Positions 18,198-26,813 of a stretch of DNA of 64,000 bases are shown piece by piece. Location: assembly GCA_041844835.1 (NCBI GenBank), contig JBGZBU010000013.1, positions 1 through 64,000 of the forward strand. Direction: 5' to 3'. This DNA is from CAUUCX01 sp041844835 (GTDB taxonomy: Bacteria > Bacillota > Clostridia > Peptostreptococcales > Anaerovoracaceae). The notes under the pieces are model-generated. The model made no database searches. It saw only the letters and a program-made list of their open reading frames with translations, and had not been told where the DNA came from. The position numbers were made by a program, and so were the translations under genes. The stretch's first letter is position 1. Each line of letters starts with the position of its first letter.

Positions 18198-19403
18198 TCA
18201 CTTCATATACTTGCGGAATTTGTAGTAATGCCCCAGCTGCCCTTTTAAGCGAACAAGATTTCTCCTTAATCCTCCATCCGCAGCGTACATGAGCGAGTGA
18301 CATTCCTTTCCGCTTTTGATGAGATTACGCAAATCCGCCTTGTATTTCGGATTCACATACTTGAATATTACGCCCCGCGGTATTACGCGCCAAAGATGAG
18401 GATCGTCCGCGATTCTAAATCTCATATCATCTTCATCAATTCTGTCACGCACAAAATATTCCGCAACATTTGCACCGGATCCCGTAACATAATAATTGCT
18501 GCGCCCCTGACGCGTATTGATCTCAAATACTTTATATTTGCCGTCTCTCTCGTCATATTTTATATCGAAATTAGACCATCCCGTATACCCGATTCCGTCA
18601 AGAAAAGCACGCATTTTAGCACAGAGCTCTTCATTGCGCTCGGTGATGATGACCGCATGATTCCCTATCCCGTGAGGAGTGTGTTCCTCCAAAAGAACAT
18701 GTCCGAGACATATCATCGCCACTTTTTGATTTCTGTCCGAATAGCTCGTAAGAACTCGCATATAACTGTCGTCTCCGGGTATGAAATTTTGAATGATCAG
18801 TGAGTCGTCATAACCCGCTTCGTAAATATCGTCAATTACGCGTAAAAGAGCCTCAAAACTGTCCTCTTTATACACTTTTTTCTGTGTAGGAAACGGATGC
18901 GCCCAATATGAAATGCCGTTTGAGGGTTTTATGATATACGGCGGGTCAAATGGGAGAGAAAAACTCCGTTCCATCGCCCTTGCGTATACAAATGTTTCCG
19001 GAAAATCTATTTCATATTTCCGGCACATCTCGTAGAATCGCTCTTTATTTATAAGTTCATGCATAAGGTCAATATCTATATATGGAGCGACCACATTTTT
19101 AGGATATTTCCCTTTATTTTTTGAAATCAGTTCAACATAACTGTCACCGCAACCTATCAGCAGAACCTTAAATTTTTTACATTCCTCGGCATACTCCGTA
19201 ACGAGCCGCATGAATGTATCCTCCTGATCGGCATTTATATCGGCGCGATAATCCAGTATACGGCTGCCGTGACAGGGGAACGCCGGGTATTTTCCATATG
19301 CTCTTACTTTAATTCCATATGCCTCGTGAAATGCACGGGCAACGCTGTAAACATTGATATCTCCTGCAAAAAGCAAGGGCTTGAAGTCGCATCTTTTCTC
19401 CAT
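18198..19403 (-). CDS. D-aspartate ligase (ATP-grasp), peptidoglycan bridge
   Basis: This 401-residue ATP-grasp enzyme resembles Aslfm of Enterococcus faecium. Shared features include INVYSVARAFHEAYG near the N-terminus, the segment SLIIQNFIPGDDSYMRVLTSY, MICLGHVLLEEHTPHGIGNH and FEINTRQGRSNYYVTGSG. Aslfm attaches the beta-carboxyl of D-Asp to the Lys side chain of UDP-MurNAc-pentapeptide, the first step of a D-Asp/D-Asn bridge. The adjacent aspartate racemase supplies D-Asp. This implies Lys rather than meso-DAP at position 3, unlike most clostridia. GGGAG precedes the ATG. Confidence 0.85.
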   Translation of the reverse strand: MEKRCDFKPLLFAGDINVYSVARAFHEAYGIKVRAYGKYPAFPCHGSRILDYRADINADQEDTFMRLVTEYAEECKKFKVLLIGCGDSYVELISKNKGKYPKNVVAPYIDIDLMHELINKERFYEMCRKYEIDFPETFVYARAMERSFSLPFDPPYIIKPSNGISYWAHPFPTQKKVYKEDSFEALLRVIDDIYEAGYDDSLIIQNFIPGDDSYMRVLTSYSDRNQKVAMICLGHVLLEEHTPHGIGNHAVIITERNEELCAKMRAFLDGIGYTGWSNFDIKYDERDGKYKVFEINTRQGRSNYYVTGSGANVAEYFVRDRIDEDDMRFRIADDPHLWRVIPRGVIFKYVNPKYKADLRNLIKSGKECHSLMYAADGGLRRNLVRLKGQLGHYYKFRKYMK

Positions 19404-19542
19404 TTTTTTCTCCCGAAAAATAATTATATAAAACGAGCAATATAAAAACAGGTGATATAAAAATAAGTATATAAACCCAAATTTTTAAAAATATCGGACC
19501 GGGCATCAAAAGTTATACCCATGTCGCTAATTTTATCATAAA

Positions 19543-19568
19543 AGAAAAGACCTATACAGGTCTTTTCT
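19543..19568 (-). terminator. Terminator after aminotransferase gene
   Basis: An 11-bp stem (agaaaagacct / aggtcttttct) is followed on the minus strand by TTTTAT. It lies in the 224-bp gap between the aminotransferase end and the D-aspartate ligase start. The remainder of the gap is AT-rich without a clear promoter. Confidence 0.75.
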
Positions 19569-19627
19569 CAAATTTCAACTCAATCCGTACACAATCCGTA
19601 CATATGATACGCATGATACGCGACTCG

Positions 19628-20950
19628 TCATATCATTTTATCCACTTCACAAAGGACATCATCCAGAATCTTCATTGCATCTCTGAGCTCGCTTTCCGTG
19701 ATGATGAGCGGCGGAGCAACAATAATCATATTTTCATGCGAGTATGTGCAGAAACCGTTTTTCTTGAGCATGCCTATGATTTTTGCCATAGTGCCCTCGC
19801 TATCTCTGCCGAACGGCACCAATGCTTCTCCGGTTTCCTTGCTCTTTACGAGTTCAAGCGCGGAGAAAAGACCTATGTATCTTACCTCACCGACACAAGC
19901 ATGTTTTTTCAACATGTCTTCAAGAATTTCTCCGAGAATCGCACCCATTTTTTTAACATTCTCCGCAATGTTTAGTCTTTTGTACTCCGCCAATGTTGCA
20001 ACAGCGGCGGCACAACCCATAGGATGTGCTGAATATGTCAAGCCGCAGAGCAGCAAATTGTTTTCAAAATGATCCGCAATCTTTTTGCCGACAATTACAC
20101 CGCCGAGAGGAACATAACCGCAAGTAACGCCCTTTGCAAATGATACCAAATCCGGCTTAACATCAAACTGCTGGAATGCAAAGCAGGTGCCCGTGCGATA
20201 CCAACCTGCCATTACTTCATCGCAAACCATGAGGATATCATACTTGTCGCACAATGCTCTCATACCCTTGAGGTATCCCTTAGGCGGGATCAAAATTCCG
20301 TTGGAGCCGACAACAGTCTCTGTAAAAATCGCGGCAATATTTTCAGGCCCCTCATAGAGAATCTGATTTTCCAAAAGTTCAAGGTAGAACTTGGTTACGT
20401 CATCTTCCGACTTAAACACGCAAGCCTGCGGCGCTCTGTAGGCGTACGGACCGTCATACTTGACGAAACCCGGACCGCCCGGCTCGTTTGCAAAATGGCG
20501 CGGCTCTCCCGTCAACATTCCCGCACCCGCCGTCGAGCCGTGATAACATCTGTACATTGAAAACACCTTGAGTTTTCCTGTATACAGCCTTGCAAGTTTG
20601 ATTGCATTTTCATTCGACTCGGCTCCGGCATTGGTAAAGAAGACCTTTGCGCCCTCAAGCCCGGAAGCTTCCACTACAGCTTTTGCCGCCTCGGAACGAA
20701 CGTCAAGCGCGTATCCAGGTCCGATAAACGGCAGTTTGTCGGCCTGTGCTTTGATCGCCTCCACTACAGCCTTGTTGCAGTGACCCAAATTGGAATTTAC
20801 AAGCTGTGAGGACATATCCGCATATTTATTCCCCTGGTCGTCCCAGAAATAAATCCCCTCGGCCTTTGTAACAACCATAGGATCTATTTTGCCCTGAACG
20901 CTCCATGAATGCAGATTATATTTTTTGCTCATTTCTTTGATACCAGACAT
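19628..20950 (-). CDS. Class III aminotransferase, possibly taurine:pyruvate
   Basis: A PLP-dependent aminotransferase of 440 residues. The fold-type I markers are FTNAGAESNENAIKLAR, YHGSTAGAG, CDEVMAGWYRTG and the PLP-lysine segment LVSFAKGVTCGYVPLGGVIV (near residue 280). It is directly downstream of an acylating aldehyde dehydrogenase of the SauS type, so the natural reading is transamination of an omega-amino compound to an aldehyde that is then oxidised to an acyl-CoA. Taurine to sulfoacetaldehyde fits. Beta-alanine or GABA cannot be excluded. AGGAGA precedes the ATG. Confidence 0.8.
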   Translation of the reverse strand: MSGIKEMSKKYNLHSWSVQGKIDPMVVTKAEGIYFWDDQGNKYADMSSQLVNSNLGHCNKAVVEAIKAQADKLPFIGPGYALDVRSEAAKAVVEASGLEGAKVFFTNAGAESNENAIKLARLYTGKLKVFSMYRCYHGSTAGAGMLTGEPRHFANEPGGPGFVKYDGPYAYRAPQACVFKSEDDVTKFYLELLENQILYEGPENIAAIFTETVVGSNGILIPPKGYLKGMRALCDKYDILMVCDEVMAGWYRTGTCFAFQQFDVKPDLVSFAKGVTCGYVPLGGVIVGKKIADHFENNLLLCGLTYSAHPMGCAAAVATLAEYKRLNIAENVKKMGAILGEILEDMLKKHACVGEVRYIGLFSALELVKSKETGEALVPFGRDSEGTMAKIIGMLKKNGFCTYSHENMIIVAPPLIITESELRDAMKILDDVLCEVDKMI

Positions 20951-21023
20951 TTTACTCTCCTTTCATAAGAGGTTTAATAATGTATGCGGAGAGGAAAAGT
21001 TCCCCCTCCCCGCAATAATCGAC

Positions 21024-22448
21024 TTACGCGTCAACCTTAGCCACGATTGCGGCGTCGAAAAGATCCTCATCTTTCGGCTGGAACGAAGGGATTGCTCTTG
21101 AAACATATGTGAAGTTCAAAAGATCTTTCCATGTAGCATTGTGAGATATCGAATTGTGCCCCCATGTTCCGCATCCGAGCGTCATGGAAATAGGGAAACC
21201 GCATGTCCATGAACCGGAGTTTGTAAGAGACTGCGGCTGATTTACGCACACCTTGCATGTAGGAACGATCTCGCTGAGCTGCGCCACTCTGTCATCCATG
21301 GAAGTATGGATACCGCAGCTGTGACCCTTCCCCTGATAATCCAAAATGCTCATGAGCTTATCAACGGCATCGTCGAAATTCTTTGCTTTTCTGATTCCTG
21401 AGATCGGGGAAAGTTTTTCACCGGTGAACGGGAATTCGTTGCCGAATCCTCCGTTTTCCTCAACCATGATCATTTTTGTTCCTTCAGGCACATCCACACC
21501 GGCAACACTTGCAATATTTGCAGCGGATGTGGCTACGATGTGACGATTGAGGTTGTGATTTGCAGGAGTCTCAGGCCAGAGAGTTTTGAGCATTTTCTCT
21601 TTTTCAGGGGTACCCTCTTTGATCAATACGCCGCCCTGTTTAGCCATCGCCTCTACAAATGCGTCATAACACTCCTCAAGAACTATGATGTTGTTCTCTG
21701 TCGAGCATGATGTGGCATGGTCGAAAGATTTTGATCTTACGATCATATCCGCAACTGTATCAAGATCTGTAGTTCCGTCAACGATGGAAACAACGTTGCC
21801 GGTGCCCACTCCGATTGCAGGATTTCCGGAAGAATAAGCCTGTCTTACCATCGGAGTACCGCCTGTAGCGAGGATAAAATCGACATCTCTCATAAGTACC
21901 TGTGATGATTCGACGGAAACATATTCAGGATCTATTGCCTGTACCAGATCAACAGGAGCACCGAATTTTTCAAGTACGCTCCTGATCATTTTCGTAACCT
22001 CGAAATTTGTTCTTCTTGCTTTCGGATGCGGCGCAAGAATAATAGCGTTCCTTGTCTTGAGAGCCATCAGTGACTTAACGACCGGAGTGGCCTCACCATT
22101 CGTAACGGGCATGATCGCACCGACAACGCCCATAGGTTTAGCATATGTCTGCATACCCATTTTTTTATCTTCCGCAATCAGTCCTACGGATTTCTGTCCT
22201 TTCATCTGGAAATACGATCCTTTGATCTTTCCATACATTTTAGCCTGTTTATGCTCAGGAATCCCCATTCCGGACTCTTCTACCAGCATCTCTCCGAACT
22301 TCATAGCTACATCAGGTTTTGTAAGAGCGTATGCAACGGCACATGTCAGCTCATCCACTCTTTCCTGAGAAAAACCATTTGCAATTTCCTGGGCTGCGCG
22401 AGCTTTTTTAATCAGCCCCTGCACATACTCTTCATAATTGATTGACAT
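21024..22448 (-). CDS. CoA-acylating aldehyde dehydrogenase, sulfoacetaldehyde type
   Basis: This 474-residue member of the acylating aldehyde dehydrogenases has the catalytic Cys in SFDHATSCSTENN (about residue 245) and lacks the usual Glu general base. The C-terminal block NSGSWTCGFPISMTLGCGTWGHNSISHNATWKDLLNFT resembles SauS (sulfoacetaldehyde dehydrogenase, acylating). It should make an acyl-CoA and NAD(P)H from an aldehyde. The start is set at 22448, where AAGGAGG lies upstream; the longer frame adds seven residues. With the downstream aminotransferase it forms a two-gene operon (taurine to sulfoacetyl-CoA is the leading hypothesis). Confidence 0.8.
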   Translation of the reverse strand: MSINYEEYVQGLIKKARAAQEIANGFSQERVDELTCAVAYALTKPDVAMKFGEMLVEESGMGIPEHKQAKMYGKIKGSYFQMKGQKSVGLIAEDKKMGMQTYAKPMGVVGAIMPVTNGEATPVVKSLMALKTRNAIILAPHPKARRTNFEVTKMIRSVLEKFGAPVDLVQAIDPEYVSVESSQVLMRDVDFILATGGTPMVRQAYSSGNPAIGVGTGNVVSIVDGTTDLDTVADMIVRSKSFDHATSCSTENNIIVLEECYDAFVEAMAKQGGVLIKEGTPEKEKMLKTLWPETPANHNLNRHIVATSAANIASVAGVDVPEGTKMIMVEENGGFGNEFPFTGEKLSPISGIRKAKNFDDAVDKLMSILDYQGKGHSCGIHTSMDDRVAQLSEIVPTCKVCVNQPQSLTNSGSWTCGFPISMTLGCGTWGHNSISHNATWKDLLNFTYVSRAIPSFQPKDEDLFDAAIVAKVDA

Positions 22449-22544
22449 AACAAACCCTCCTTGTAACACTATACTTTATCATTCTGCCGATTCACGGTTT
22501 GGAGAATACAGCAAATTTACTTCACTTTATATTAACAAATAAAT

Positions 22545-22570
22545 ACGCATTTTTCTACTAAAAAATGCGT
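22545..22570 (-). terminator. Hairpin between VWA gene and aldehyde dehydrogenase gene
   Basis: A 10-bp stem (acgcattttt / aaaaatgcgt) with a 6-nt loop is followed on the minus strand by an AT-rich run. It may end the VWA transcript or lie in the 5' region of the dehydrogenase gene. The rest of the 288-bp gap (22449-22736) is AT-rich without a clear promoter. Confidence 0.45.
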
Positions 22571-22736
22571 AATACTATGCTAAATTCAAGCTTTAAGAAA
22601 CCTATGGAATATTCTGAAAATTATTTGTTATGCATGGAAAGCAGTACATACGATTTGCAATTTTACAGTTTGATATTTTTTTCCTAAAAAAAATTTGATA
22701 ATTATTTTTTTCACATAAACGGCGGAGTTCCAACGC

Positions 22737-23930
22737 TTACCGCACGAGCAATTTCCTTATGCCCTGCTCCAAACCGTCTACCGTCAGCTGATACATCGGA
22801 AAGACGTCCCGTATGGCGTTTAATGTATATGCTCCGTAAATGGTATCCCATCTTTTTTGATCAATCGGATTCAACCATATCGATTTCTCATATCTGTTTT
22901 TGATCTTTTTAAGCCAATCTATTCCGAGTTCCTCATTAAAAAGACCCAACTCCACATTCCCTCCGCGCCTGAAAAGCTCGCTTGGCGCCATGGTGCCGTC
23001 ACCGACCAATATAACTTTGTAATCACTCGGCAGATTTTTAAGCATCCACTCCGTCTCTATCCACTCACCGCGCCTGCAGTAAGGCGTCGTATACAGATGA
23101 TCGTAGATACAGTTATGGAAATAATACACTTTCAAATCCTTGAAATGACTGGACTTGCTGACGGCTTGAAACAGCTGATTTGTAAGCCTGCTGTAATATA
23201 GCATTGATCCGTCGGAGTCAAACAACACCACAAGTTTAACCGTGTTTTTCCGCGGTTTTTTCATTACGATTTTCAGATTCCCGGCATTGTCTCCGGTTTC
23301 TTTGATGGTGGCGTCCAAATCCAGCTCGGTCTCTGCCGTGTTCACTCTGCTGGAATACTGGCGCAATTTCCTGAACGCCATCTGAAACGACCGCGTATCC
23401 AGCACGGCATCTTCTCTGAAATCCTTAAAATGGCGCTCGCCCGCAATCTGTACGGCCGATTTGTGGCGGGATTCCCCGCCAACTCTTATCCCCTGCGGAT
23501 GATAACCGCTGTGCCCCATCGGTGACGCACCGCCCGTTCCGATCCAATAACTGCCGCCGTCATGCTTGCCTTTCTGCTCTTTAATCCGCTCCTTGAGCTG
23601 ACGAAGCAGTTCCTCAAACTCAAACACTATCGACTCGGAAGTATCCTTATCGTTTATATCCCTGACCTTTACACCCTCGCTGAGCCACTTGTAAAACTCT
23701 TCGGGAAGATCCTCAGCGGATTGCACCGCGGAAAAAAACTCAACGAATACCATATCGAACGCATCGTAGTCGGCTTCATTTTTTATAAGTATATTCCGGC
23801 AAAGAGAATAAAAAGATTTTAGACTCGGTTCAACCAGCCCCCTGTCCATCGCCTGAAGCAGCATCAGCCATTCATCAATGGACACCTTCACTTTTCTGAA
23901 TCTCAGCAAATAGAAAAATTCTATAAACAT
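22737..23930 (-). CDS. VWA-domain protein, CoxE/ViaA-like
   Basis: This 397-residue protein has a C-terminal von Willebrand A-type domain with the metal-site motif DSDGSMLYYS and VGDGTMAPSE. The N-terminal half is helical and charged (EFEELLRQLKERIKEQKGKHDGG). Such proteins pair with MoxR AAA+ ATPases as chaperone-like modules that insert cofactors or metals; the MoxR partner lies directly upstream. GAGG precedes the start. The client is unknown. Confidence 0.85.
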   Translation of the reverse strand: MFIEFFYLLRFRKVKVSIDEWLMLLQAMDRGLVEPSLKSFYSLCRNILIKNEADYDAFDMVFVEFFSAVQSAEDLPEEFYKWLSEGVKVRDINDKDTSESIVFEFEELLRQLKERIKEQKGKHDGGSYWIGTGGASPMGHSGYHPQGIRVGGESRHKSAVQIAGERHFKDFREDAVLDTRSFQMAFRKLRQYSSRVNTAETELDLDATIKETGDNAGNLKIVMKKPRKNTVKLVVLFDSDGSMLYYSRLTNQLFQAVSKSSHFKDLKVYYFHNCIYDHLYTTPYCRRGEWIETEWMLKNLPSDYKVILVGDGTMAPSELFRRGGNVELGLFNEELGIDWLKKIKNRYEKSIWLNPIDQKRWDTIYGAYTLNAIRDVFPMYQLTVDGLEQGIRKLLVR

Positions 23931-23953
23931 TCACAACCTCTTAAATCACAAAC

Positions 23954-24011
23954 GCTTAAAAGTGATTGAACACTTAAAAGTGATTGAACATGTATAAAAG
24001 CGATTAAACAT
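23954..24011. repeat. Three short tandem 18-20-bp repeats
   Basis: Two perfect copies of cttaaaagtgattgaaca are followed by a diverged copy (tataaaagcgattaaaca) that covers the last codons of the AAA+ gene. They fill the gap between the MoxR and VWA genes. Confidence 0.8.
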
Positions 24012-24858
24012 ATCTCAAGGAGTATCCCTTTTCCTTGATTTCATTCATGACCTCAATATCCTGGTTCTTCTTAAGGAGAACTCCCAAATAAGGAATCTCA
24101 TCCGATAATCCCTCGGGAGCGATACCGCCCAGCACCAATGCCTGCAGCCAATCAAGCAGTTCAGATGTGGCGGGTTTTTTCTGCAGCTCCTTCATGTCAC
24201 GAAGTGCGTAAAAACTATCCATCGCCTGCATCAAGAGCTTACGCTCGATATCGGGATAATGTACTTTTACGATTTCTTCCATTTTTTCTTTGGACGGGAA
24301 CTCAATAAAGTGAAATATACATCTTCTGAGAAACGCGTCGGGCAGCTCCTTTTCCGCATTTGAAGTGATGATGACGACAGGTCTGTTTTTTGCCTTGACC
24401 ACCTCTTTTGTTTCGTTGATGTAAAATTCCATTTTATCCAGCTCCCACAACAGATCATTGGGGAATTCCAGATCGGCCTTGTCTATTTCGTCAATCAGGA
24501 GCACTACCTGCTCATCGCTTGCAAACGCTTCGCCCAATTTGCCCAGATTTATGTACTGTGCTATATCATCCACATGCCCTTCTCCGAACTGCGAATCATA
24601 AAGACGCTGAACCGTATCGTAAAGATAAAGCCCGTCCTGCGCTTTAGTGGTGGATTTTATACTCCATGTGATGAGCTTTTTCCCGAGAGCTTTTGAAATC
24701 GCTTCCGCCAGCATGGTTTTTCCGGTGCCCGGTTCACCCTTGATCAAAAGCGGTTTTTCCAATGCTATAGCCACATTTACGGAACTCATCAAATCATCGG
24801 AAGCGACATACTCGTCACTCCCCTTGAACAAATTCATTTTTTCATTATTTTCGATCAT
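24004..24858 (-). CDS. MoxR-type AAA+ ATPase
   Basis: This ATPase of about 284 residues has Walker A GEPGTGKT, Walker B VVLLIDEIDKAD, sensor-1 VIITSNAEKELPDAFLRRCIFHFIEFP and a C-terminal helical lid. MoxR proteins work with VWA proteins to mature or remodel partner complexes; the VWA gene follows 73 bases downstream. The start at 24858 is chosen because AGGAG lies eight bases upstream; the longer frame adds nine residues. Confidence 0.92.
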   Translation of the reverse strand: MIENNEKMNLFKGSDEYVASDDLMSSVNVAIALEKPLLIKGEPGTGKTMLAEAISKALGKKLITWSIKSTTKAQDGLYLYDTVQRLYDSQFGEGHVDDIAQYINLGKLGEAFASDEQVVLLIDEIDKADLEFPNDLLWELDKMEFYINETKEVVKAKNRPVVIITSNAEKELPDAFLRRCIFHFIEFPSKEKMEEIVKVHYPDIERKLLMQAMDSFYALRDMKELQKKPATSELLDWLQALVLGGIAPEGLSDEIPYLGVLLKKNQDIEVMNEIKEKGYSLRYV

Positions 24859-24944
24859 CTCAACTACTCCTATGTAAATACTCAATAATTAAATTTCATT
24901 TATAATATGCTGCCATATCAGGCAAACGAATCGTAGAGATAATT

Positions 24945-24972
24945 ATAGCATAATTTCACGAAATTATGCTAT
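24945..24972 (+). terminator. Perfect 13-bp palindromic hairpin with T-tract
   Basis: The two 13-bp arms (atagcataatttc / gaaattatgctat) are followed by six T on the plus strand. On the minus strand it lies 175 bases past the tyrosine phenol-lyase stop with a weaker T-rich run. No plus-strand gene precedes it. Nothing else is recognisable between 24859 and 25146. Confidence 0.5.
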
Positions 24973-25146
24973 TTTTTATATACGGTATTGCGCATGCGCA
25001 CGTATTCCATGGCGGATAAATAAATCGAGCAGGAGGGGGATTCGCCGCTAGAAAACGCCCATGCTGGATAAACAAAAAGGAGGCGGCAAACACAAATCCG
25101 TGTTATCCGCGTCCTTTTTCAAAGCCTTATTTACAGAAAGTTTTAT

Positions 25147-26595
25147 TTACAGACTGTCACCGAAATCTTCTTTGAATTTTGCAAGCAGACGCTCAGGCCA
25201 GTCTCCTTTAGCTTTCAATTTTCCGAAGAAAAATCTCAATATATCCGGCTCCTCTACCCATTCAAGACCGCCTATCAGATTTCTGTTTGCAAAGAGCCAT
25301 TCAAGCCTATCCACCGCATAAAGCACCTGCGACATTGTAAATACTCGTCTCGGAAGCGCCAGTCTGACAAGCTCCATATTGGCAAGAGGCTCCACACCAT
25401 TTTCATCTCTTTGCTCGGAAAGCGTACCTCTTTCCATACCGCGCACACCGCTGACTATAAAGAATGCCGCTGCAAGCGCACCCGCGGGATATTCCTCCTG
25501 CGGCACGTGAGATAGAAATTCCATCGCATTGACATGACAACCGAGTCCACCCGCCGGAGTTACTACGGGGATTCCTTTTTCAAGCAATTTTTTCACCATG
25601 AATTCAATGAAAAGCGGCCCCTGAGAAATCATATCCTCATCCATGGTTTCCTCTATACCCACCGCCATTGCTTCCATCTCGCGTACGGACATCCCGCCGT
25701 ATGTAAGAAATCCCTCAAAAAGCGGAACCAGGCCCTGCATTCTCTTGAAATTCGCTTCATCATTGACGCAGATACCGCCGCCTCTTGCGCAGCCGAGTTT
25801 TCTTGCTGAGAAGTAAATCAAATCCGCGAATTCCCCGAACGCCCGACATATTTCATTAATGCTCATATCTTTGCACGCCTCTTCGCGCACCTTGATGAAA
25901 TGAAGATTATCAGCCAGCAGACTGGCGTCAAGCACAAGCATTATACCGTTTTCCCTGCAAACTGCACTTACCTGTTTGAAATTTTCAAGCGAGAACGGTT
26001 GACCTCCGATCAGATTGGTTCCCGCTTCCATCCTTACAAATGCCACGTTTTTCGCGCCGTAATGCTCTATACGATTTTTCAGCGCATCCACATCCATGTT
26101 CCCCTTAAAAGGATAATCCGAATTCAATTTGAGCCCTTCCTCACCGACCAGCTCTTCAAGCGCGCCGCCGGCGAGCAAAATGTGTGATTTCGTCGTGGTG
26201 AAATGATAGTTGGTAAACACGACCGTGCCCTCTTTTACAAAAGCCTGAGCAACTATGTGCTCACACGCTCTCCCCTGATGCGCGGGGAGAAAAAAATTCA
26301 TTCCGAACATGCCGTGAACCGCTTTTTCGAGCCTGAAAAATGTTTCGGAACCGGCATAACTGTCATCCGCCCTGAGCATCGCCGCCTGTTGATTGTCGGA
26401 CATTGCATTTACTCCGGAATCCGTAAGCATATCTAAAAATACATCTCTGTTTTTTAGCAAAAATGTGTTGAATCCCGCCTCACGCATCGCCTCAAGGCGC
26501 TTTTCCGGCTCAAGAAGATTTAATTTTTGAACTATTCTCGTCTTGTGCATTTCCAGCGGCAAATTATCCCCTGACATCCATTTAATCTTTTTCAT
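25147..26595 (-). CDS. tpl: Beta-eliminating lyase, probable tyrosine phenol-lyase
   Basis: This 482-residue PLP enzyme of the tyrosine phenol-lyase/tryptophanase family would split an aromatic amino acid into phenol or indole, pyruvate and ammonia. The PLP Lys is Lys266 in FSARKLGCARGGGI. GVRGMERG (residues 383-390) has the Arg that in tyrosine phenol-lyase contacts the phenol ring (Arg381 in Citrobacter); tryptophanases differ there. LPRRVF (414-419) matches the carboxylate-binding Arg region. Oddities are DASL at 223-226, where the family has DATR, and GGLGCHVNA, where GGHAVFLDA is usual, so activity may be altered. A Tyr-rich leader peptide and attenuator precede it. AGGAGG lies before the ATG. 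Confidence 0.8.
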   Translation of the reverse strand: MKKIKWMSGDNLPLEMHKTRIVQKLNLLEPEKRLEAMREAGFNTFLLKNRDVFLDMLTDSGVNAMSDNQQAAMLRADDSYAGSETFFRLEKAVHGMFGMNFFLPAHQGRACEHIVAQAFVKEGTVVFTNYHFTTTKSHILLAGGALEELVGEEGLKLNSDYPFKGNMDVDALKNRIEHYGAKNVAFVRMEAGTNLIGGQPFSLENFKQVSAVCRENGIMLVLDASLLADNLHFIKVREEACKDMSINEICRAFGEFADLIYFSARKLGCARGGGICVNDEANFKRMQGLVPLFEGFLTYGGMSVREMEAMAVGIEETMDEDMISQGPLFIEFMVKKLLEKGIPVVTPAGGLGCHVNAMEFLSHVPQEEYPAGALAAAFFIVSGVRGMERGTLSEQRDENGVEPLANMELVRLALPRRVFTMSQVLYAVDRLEWLFANRNLIGGLEWVEEPDILRFFFGKLKAKGDWPERLLAKFKEDFGDSL

Positions 26596-26612
26596 TTTTT
26601 CCTCCTAACAAC

Positions 26613-26693
26613 AAAAAACCGTCTTCGGATGCCCGAAGACGGTATAAAATACTGTTCACTGCTACGGGCATACGCAAAACTCGCTCGCCCGTA
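26613..26693 (-). promoter_or_regulatory. Attenuator: mutually exclusive hairpins before tpl
   Basis: Three structures are visible on the minus strand. Segment 1 (26687-26693, TACGGGC) pairs with segment 2 (26663-26669, GCCCGTA). Segment 2 can instead pair with segment 3 (ATGCCCG 26665-26671 with CGGGCAT 26629-26635). Segment 3 is also the left arm and loop of an intrinsic terminator at 26613-26643: a perfect 11-bp stem ACCGTCTTCGG/CCGAAGACGGT with a GCAT loop, then six T. The terminator ends about 10 bases before the tpl ribosome binding site. This is the layout of a translation-coupled transcription attenuator. Confidence 0.8.
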
Positions 26694-26701
26694 AATCAAA
26701 A

Positions 26702-26764
26702 TCACAGGACAGAGCTTACCTCGTAGTAGTAATAATAATTAACATACTTGAAAAAACTTAACAT
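26702..26764 (-). CDS. Tyrosine-rich leader peptide of the tpl attenuator
   Basis: This is a 20-codon reading frame with peptide MLSFFKYVNYYYYYEVSSVL: six Tyr codons, five of them consecutive (TAT TAT TAC TAC TAC at codons 10-14), plus two Phe. GGAG lies ten bases before the ATG, and a promoter lies 50 bases upstream. The stop codon is nine bases before attenuator segment 1. A ribosome at the stop codon would cover segment 1 and free segment 2 to disrupt the terminator. A ribosome stalled at the Tyr run would leave segment 1 free. The match between its codons and the enzyme's likely substrate supports a regulatory role. Confidence 0.8.
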   Translation of the reverse strand: MLSFFKYVNYYYYYEVSSVL

Positions 26765-26813
26765 AAAACTGACTCTCCTCGTGCAAAACGCACTCTTTTC
26801 AATGCATAAACTA

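Noticed and set aside
19309..19509. 66-codon minus-strand frame with a hydrophobic N-terminal stretch overlapping the D-aspartate ligase start
   Set aside because: It has no ribosome binding site, a non-ATG first codon, and most of it overlaps the ligase in another frame.
25061..25321. 86-codon plus-strand frame at the end of the tyrosine phenol-lyase gene
   Set aside because: Two thirds overlaps the lyase on the other strand, and the protein has no recognisable features.
26716..26745. Nine-codon frame MLIIITTTR with Ile and Thr runs, resembling a Thr/Ile attenuator leader
   Set aside because: It is a shifted reading of the Tyr-rich leader, has no ribosome binding site of its own, and Ile/Thr do not match the enzyme downstream. 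The overlapping 20-codon frame with GGAG is better supported.
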